64,000 nt of DNA, from assembly GCF_033958435.1 (NCBI RefSeq), contig NC_134138.1:194297298-194361297 (forward strand), given 5' to 3'. This document shows, piece after piece, positions 59,071 to 64,000 of this stretch (position 1 is the stretch's first letter; each line of letters starts with the position of its first letter). Made by a program: the position numbers and the translations under genes. This DNA comes from Carettochelys insculpta. Its lineage: Eukaryota > Chordata > Testudines > Carettochelyidae. The notes beneath the pieces are model-generated. The model saw nothing but the letters and a program-made list of their open reading frames with translations. It searched no databases and was not told where the DNA came from.

Positions 59071-60522
59071 GTGGACCCCCAGCAGCCACAGGGTGGCAGG
59101 CTTGCCCTCACCCACAGGCTAGCCATCCTCCTGGCCACCCTTCTCAGCCTCCTGTGGAGACAGAGGCCCAGGCCTGTGGGTCCTAACCCCCCGCCCCCAC
59201 CCCTGCTAGGACCCTCTGACCAGTCCAGTGTGTCTGTACCCACGCCACCAACACGGACTAGTGAGACAGGGTTGTCATGGGGGGCAGTGGTACAATGACT
59301 GCTGGCTGCAGAACCTGCGGCTGAAGAAAGAGACCTTCCTCGAGATCTGCAGCTGGCTTGCCCCCATGCTATGACACCAGGATACCTGGATGAGGCCGGC
59401 CCTCTCCCCGGAGAAGCGCATGGCCGTCGCCATATGGAAATTAGCCACCCCGGACAGCTAATGATCCATCAGGCAGCAGTTTGGGGTGGGCACATCCACC
59501 GTCAGGGCTGTCGTCCTCCAGGTAAGCTCTGCCCCAGACCCTGCCCCACCGGTGGCAGGGAGGGTGCCGATGGGCTTGGGGGACCCCAGGCGCCAATTGG
59601 AAGGGAGCAGGGCCGGGGGGTGGGCAGGTCTAGTCCAGAAGGGATACCACATGGCTGCTGCCGGAGGGGTCCCTCGGCGGGGGGGGCCAGGTAGGGAGGG
59701 AGGGGGTGGTAGGGGAAGGGGGCAGGGACCCCTCTGTGTATGCCCATGAGTGTGCCCCTTCCCCTGCAGGTCATGAGAGCCATCAGCCGCATGCTGGTGT
59801 GGTGGCTGGTGAGCATCAGGGACCTGAACGCAGTCGTTGAGGGCTTCACCGCACTCAGGTTCCCCCAATGCTTCGGAGCGATCGATGGGACACATATCCC
59901 CATCAGGGCCCCAGTCCACAGTGGTGGCTGATACATCAACTGCAAGGGGTACTACTCCATTGTGCTCCAGGTGGTGGTGGACGCCCGTGGGAAGTTCATG
60001 GACATTTATGTTGGCTGGCCAGGCAGGGCACATGACACGCGCATCCTGCGGAATTCCGCCCTGTTCTGCAGGATGGAGCCCAGGACATTTGTGCCCCGGC
60101 AGGAGCGCGCTGTCGGGGACGCCATGATGCCTCTCTGCCTTGTGCGCAACCCGGCTTACCCACTCCAGCCCTGGTTGATGTGCCCATATACCGGCCACCT
60201 CACACCCTCCCAGGAGCTGTTTAACAGCTGGCTCACACGGGCCTGGTATCCCGTCAAGTGCACTTTTGGCCGTCTGAAGGTATGGCTCAGGTGTCTCCTC
60301 ACGCGCCTCGATGCAGTGGAGAACATACCACAGTTCATGGCCACCTGCTGCGCGCTCCACAACCTCATCAAGGCATGTGAGGGGACCCTGCCCCAGGGCT
60401 GGATGGTGGAGCTGGCCCCCCGCTACCAGCAGCCGACTGTGGCTCCTGACAGGCGGCTCAACCGTGACATGCTCCCGATCCAGGAGGCACTTTGGGAGGC
60501 ATTCAGCAGAGGGGACTACTAA
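59071..60522 (+). pseudogene. PIF/Harbinger DDE transposase, broken (copy K)
   Basis: Exon 1 ends at 59521 (donor GTAAGC); exon 2 is 59770-60522 after a 248-base intron at the same codon boundary as copy B. Motifs: LSPEKRMAVAIWKLATPDS, FGVGTSTVRAVVLQ, GAIDGTHIPI (Asp at 59884-59886), GRAHDTRILRNS (Asp at 60034-60036) and VKCTFGRLKV, where the third catalytic acidic residue is Lys (60256-60258). The C-terminus is complete: CCALHNLIKACEG to the TAA at 60520. TGA/TAA codons near 59372, 59459-59464 and 59929, plus a frame break near 59270, destroy exon 1 and early exon 2. The N-terminal start is uncertain; an in-frame GTG at 59071 may replace ATG. Confidence 0.88.
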
Positions 60523-60937
60523 CCCCCACACCCTCCCCACACACACATACCCATGCACACACCCCTCCCCCCCAACCGCCCACCCTCCCCCACAGCAATC
60601 AGGGACGCTGGGGGTGCAGAAAGCTAACATGTATTAAACCCTCAACCATTTATCAACCATGAGCAATGTAAATAGTAAATGGTAAACAATAAAAATAATG
60701 ACAAAAGCCTGATAGGGAGTGAACTATATACATGGGGGTAACGGGGCAGGGGCACATAAACTTGGACAGGGACTGGGGCAGGAATGGTGGGGGGGGCCCT
60801 AATCAAGGGATGGAGTGGAAGGCCATGAGCCCCAGCACCTGCGGGCACCCCTCCCACCCCAGGTGCATGGTCCCCTGCGGGGCACTGATGGGACCAGAAG
60901 CACCAGCAGGTATGGCTGGTCAGCACCTGGCCCAGCC

Positions 60938-62662
60938 TCAGCAGAGGGGCCGGAGGGGCGCAGGTTGTGGCTTGGGTGACCCTCCACGGGGCCCAACATG
61001 GCCACAAGCCATGATGTGAGGTTCCCCCAGTGCAGCATCAGGCAGGCCTGGGGGCAGCGGGGGGGTGGGGGGGGGGCTCAGGAGGGTCAGTAGCAGGGGC
61101 CTCGGAGGGGGGGAGACCATGGGGGTGGACAGCGGGTGGGGGGACTGTAGGGGGGCTTCCGGGGAAACTGTGGGCGGAGCATCGGGGGGGCTGGGGGCTG
61201 GGGGCTGGCCTTCTAGGGCCCTGTACAAGGTGAGGAGCATCCCCACCACCTCCCACCATGTGTCCCATCTCAACTGTAGCTCGGCCTCATTGAGGGCCAG
61301 CTGTCTTTTGGTGAGAGTGTCCTGGTGGCAGAGGGCTACTGTGTAAGTTGTGACCTCCTCCTCGCGGCGGCTGCATCGGATCCAGCGCACCCGTGGCTGC
61401 TGCGCAGCAGGGGCTGGTGCAGGCCCAGCTGGTGGGCTGCTGGGTCCTCCAGCCTGGATGGGGCTGGCAGGCCCTGGGTTCCTCGTCCGGCTGCCCCGGC
61501 CCTCGGATGGTACTGCTGTTAAGGGGCTGGGGCGGGGAGGGAGTCAGTGCCACACCTGGGGCACCATACTGGGGCACCTGGCATTGGCCACCGTTGGCAG
61601 ATGGGATGCTGGGCTGGGTGAACCTTTGGTCTGACCCAGTATGGCCATTCTTATGTTCACATCTGGGACATGGGTGGCATGGCTGCAGTCTCCCCGGCTG
61701 GTTACCCCTCTGCAGACCCACAGGACAGGCATGTGCCGGGGCGGCTGATGTGCAGACTTGCCTGCACTCACCGCGGCGGCCACTGGGCATGATGCCGGGG
61801 ATGGGGCATTATCCACGGTGGCCCACCCTGGCAATGGGCTTGTTGGCTGGGCGGGCTCTGCTGAGGGGGGTTCCGGATGCGCCTATGCTGCCCGGGGGGG
61901 CCTCAGCACGCTCAGAGGGGCGCTCCATGGAAGAGGGAGCCGGGTGCTGCTCACAGGCATGGGTGTGTCCTGGGCCCTGACCAGGGATGGGCTTTAGGGC
62001 TTCAGGTCCCGGGGCTGGGGCCCAGGTGTCCCCCTACCCCCACTGTGCTTTTCCACTGTGCGCACTTACCCGAGGTGGCCTCGTATATGTCAGGTGATGC
62101 CCGACTGGAGGGGACCTGGCTGCTGGCAGTGAAGGGCACCATGATGACAAGGGACCCGTCTGTGGACTCCCCATCAGATGGGATGTCCACAGTGGTGGGT
62201 CCCCCATCCTCCTCCTGTCTCCACAGTGGCACGGGATGGCGAGGCGTCCTCTGCAGCCAAGAGGTCCCAAAGCTCCTGGTAGAAGGGGCAGCTGGCAGGG
62301 GCACGGCCGGATCTGCGGGCGCTGTCTCAGGCCTGCATGCACCTCTGCCGCAGCTCCTTCGCCGTGTACCTCACTGCCTCCGGTGTCCGGGAAGGGTGGC
62401 CACGGGCAGCCAGGCCCTGGGTGAGGCGAGAGAAGGCTGGGGCATTTTTCCAGTGTCCACTGGTGTCCTGGAGGACTTCCTCATCTCTCCAGAGCCCCAG
62501 GAGGTCCTGGAGCTCTTGCTTAGTCCAGCAGGGGGGCCCTCTGTTTTGGAGCCCAGTCGGGGTCTTGGCTGCCCTCGTCCGGGTTCCTGGGGCTACCCTG
62601 GGCAGAGCAGGGTGGTGGCCAGCTAGCCATCCCTGCAGGTCGGGACTCGCTGGGCACTGCAT
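60938..62662 (-). pseudogene. Myb/SANT-like DNA-binding protein of Harbinger (copy K), broken
   Basis: This is the second protein of PIF/Harbinger elements, which binds the element ends and helps the transposase. The first exon starts at ATG 62662 and carries CWTKQELQDLLGLWRDEEVL (Trp 46 and 58) and AVRYTAKELRQRC. A TGA at about 62331 replaces the arginine expected from copy L, and a frame change follows near 62225. The frame then continues (SLVIMVPF, SPDIYEATSG) to donor GTAAGT at 62069. The last exon (61515-60938) begins after TTAACAG and encodes RWIRCSRREEEV with an amphipathic helix. A middle exon near 61790-61690 is possible. Confidence 0.75.
61570..61654 (+). mobile_element. LINE 3'-end fragment within the Myb gene
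   Basis: It shares CCTTTGGTCTGACCCAGTAT, GGCC and TTCTTATG with the LINE end at 42670-42736, in plus orientation. It lies in what appears to be an intron of the minus-strand Myb-like gene. Confidence 0.8.
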
Positions 62663-63061
62663 GGCCTCGGGGGGAGTGTGTCTGGCAGCCCTGCATGTGC
62701 TGCCTTTCTCACACTCTCAGCTTCCTGCCACGGGGTCTCTGGGTCCTTGCAGCTTTAAAGGCTGCAAGGACCTGGAGGCCATAGAGGCTCGGTGAGGGTG
62801 TCTAAAGTGGCCCTGCTCTCCAGCCGGTTGCCGCCGTGGAGGACTGCTTTTTTCGGAAGAAGCACTCCGGGAACGTCTACACTTGTGTTCTTCCAGAAGA
62901 AGGCCCTCTTCCTGATTCTGAAGCGAAGTACAGAATCTGGAAGAGGAGGCACCTTCTTCTGAAAGAAATCCGAAAGAGCATCTTGCATGTGTAGACGCTC
63001 CTCAGATCTTCTGGAAGAAGGCACTGTTCTGGAAGATCTTGTCTGTGTAGAAACAGCCTGG

Positions 63062-63238
63062 GGGTTTGGCTGTCTTAACTGCCCATCAGAGAAAGTGTTG
63101 CCGTCCCTTCCCATCAAGCTCATAGCAAGTTCTGGAAGATTAGTATGTGTAAGCATGCCCATAGCTAAAGGATCCTCCCCCAGCTTATGGGGAGGCCCAG
63201 TCCCTTAATCTGGAAGGGAGGCCATTTTGCATCACTAC
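63062..63238. other. Short spacer between two Harbinger elements
   Basis: About 177 bases of ordinary sequence separate the right end of copy K from the left end of copy L. Confidence 0.6.
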
Positions 63239-64000
63239 AGCCGTGTCTACACGTGCACGCTACTTCGAAGTAGCGGCACTAACTTCGAAATAGCGCCCGT
63301 CGCGGCTACACGCGTCGGGCGCTATTTCGAAGTTAACTTCGACGTTAGGCGGCGAGACGTCGAAGTCGCTAACCCCATGAGGAGATAGGAATAGCGCCCT
63401 ACTTCGACGTTCAACGTCGAAGTAGGGACCGTGTAGTCGTTGCGCGTCCCGCAACGTCGAAATTGCCGGGTCCTCCATGGCGGCCATCAGCTGAGGGGTT
63501 GAGAGACGCTCGCTCCAGCCCCTCAGCTCAATGGTGGCCGCACGGAGCGGCCCCTTAAAGGTCCCCTCCCCCTCCCTTCCTGTGCAGGAAGCTGAGGGAT
63601 CGTGCAGGCGGCAGCCCACACACGTGGGCAGCCTGCACGTCCCTCAGCCACCCACCCAGCTGCGATGGCTGCCCGGCAGCCCCCCCAGCGCCCCCAGGGG
63701 ACCCCCCCCAAGGGGAGCCAGGGCAGCCAGCCCAGCCAGAAGGGCAGCCAGGCTGGCAAGCGGCAGCAGGGCCCCTCCTGGATGGAGGCCAAGCTGCGGG
63801 ACCTGCTGGGGCTCTGGAGCGAGGAGAAGGTGCTCCAGGTAATGGGGAGCAAAGGGCGGAACGCGGATGCGTTCGCTCGGCTGGCCGACGGCCTGACTGC
63901 CCGGGGTCACCCTGCCCGCACTCCTGATCACGTCAGGAGTAAGGTGGAGGAGCTGTGGCAGGGTTACTCCCGGTCGCGGGATGCGGCCAGCCGATCTGGG
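63239..64000 (+). mobile_element. Left part of another Harbinger element (copy L)
   Basis: Begins AGCCGTGTCTACACGTGC, followed by mirrored CTACTTCGAAGTAG, CGAAGTTAACTTCGACG and ACTTCGACGTTCAACGTCG blocks, then the Myb/SANT-like frame. The element runs off the window. The many intact CpGs in these blocks suggest a younger copy than B or K. Confidence 0.75.
63665..64000 (+). CDS. Myb/SANT-like protein, N-terminal part, intact to window edge (copy L)
   Basis: ATG at 63665 opens a frame of 112 codons without a stop to the last base. Residues 1-37 are Gln/Pro/Gly/Ser-rich and probably disordered. Residues 38-110 form the Myb/SANT-like domain: SWMEAKLRDLLGLW (Trp 39 and 51), NADAFARLADGL, then TPDHVRSKVEELWQGYSRSR (Trp 98). 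These tryptophan-anchored helices bind DNA in the family. It aligns with the broken copy-K protein (DLLGLWRDEEVL, TPEAVRYTAKEL) but has no stop. The gene lies next to the left TIR on plus, opposite to the arrangement in copy K, where it lies next to the right TIR on minus; this is the same layout viewed in reverse. A domesticated host gene is an alternative, but the adjacent TIR favours the transposon. Confidence 0.8.
   Translation, partial: MAARQPPQRPQGTPPKGSQGSQPSQKGSQAGKRQQGPSWMEAKLRDLLGLWSEEKVLQVMGSKGRNADAFARLADGLTARGHPARTPDHVRSKVEELWQGYSRSRDAASRSG

Larger units (their letters stand above)
58798..63058. mobile_element. Full-length two-gene Harbinger element (copy K)
   Basis: 4261 bases bounded by GGCCGTGTCTACACG and, inverted, TGTGTAGAAACAGCC, with TGG on both sides (58795-58797 and 63059-63061). 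Subterminal GAAGATC/TTCTGGAAGA blocks mirror each other and resemble MITE copies E, H and J. It holds a transposase gene on plus and a Myb/SANT-like gene on minus, pointing toward each other with about 415 bases between their ends. This is the classical two-gene PIF/Harbinger layout. Both genes are broken, so it is a dead copy. Confidence 0.88.

Noticed and set aside
59458..60630. 390-codon open frame on minus
   Set aside because: It is the antisense of the transposase exons; composition and position follow the plus-strand gene and no domain is recognisable.
45150..64000. EIF1B, the expected next gene after MYRIP by human synteny
   Set aside because: No exon resembling the EIF1B N-terminus or core was found on either strand in this window.
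1..64000. CRISPR arrays, operons, bacterial defence systems
   Set aside because: Regularly spaced identical repeats and prokaryotic gene structure are absent; the sequence is clearly vertebrate.

Overview
The window is vertebrate nuclear DNA, most likely from a hidden-neck (cryptodiran) turtle. The evidence is a large set of SINE copies of the tortoise pol III/SINE type (head ending GTGTTAGTCTG, tail CTTCTTCAGA), CR1 LINEs ending in ATTCTATGAT repeats, and many Harbinger-type elements whose inverted ends read GGCTGTGTCTACAC. These assignments rest on recognition, not on a database search. No prokaryotic gene, CRISPR array or operon is present.

Host genes: the only protein-coding host gene I can support is the 3' end of a plus-strand gene recognised as MYRIP (myosin VIIA and Rab interacting protein, Slac2-c). 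Six coding exons (11174-11368, 18987-19148, 20724-20828, 20919-20979, 22338-22456, 23433-23465) have matching splice phases and GT-AG borders. They encode the last 224 residues and end at TAG 23463-23465. Bases 1-11173 are read as upstream intron. About 22 kb downstream lies a CpG island (about 45150-46080) with a possible minus-strand non-coding first exon and no recognisable coding gene.

Mobile DNA: the rest is layered transposon sequence. (1) Harbinger group: two decayed transposase genes (15.7-16.95 kb and 59.1-60.5 kb) share one intron position. One element is delimited at both ends (58798-63058, duplicated TGG), with transposase on plus and a Myb/SANT-like partner gene on minus. A third begins at 63239 and carries an undamaged partial Myb/SANT frame to the window edge. 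About ten palindromic non-autonomous relatives are scattered through the window, several with 3-bp target duplications. (2) SINEs: many occur as inverted tail-to-tail pairs, and five such pairs have direct repeats (8-13 bp) flanking the whole pair, suggesting the palindrome inserted as one unit. (3) CR1 and related LINE remnants, an RTE-like fragment, a Tx1/R2-like fragment, a tRNA-Thr-derived SINE with a CR1-like tail, hAT and pogo/Tigger-like MITEs, and a probable solo LTR. Several nested insertions give relative ages.

How the parts could work together: in living PIF/Harbinger elements the transposase and Myb-like protein cooperate to move the element and MITEs sharing its ends. The shared TIR sequence makes that relationship likely here, but both complete-looking transposase copies are dead.
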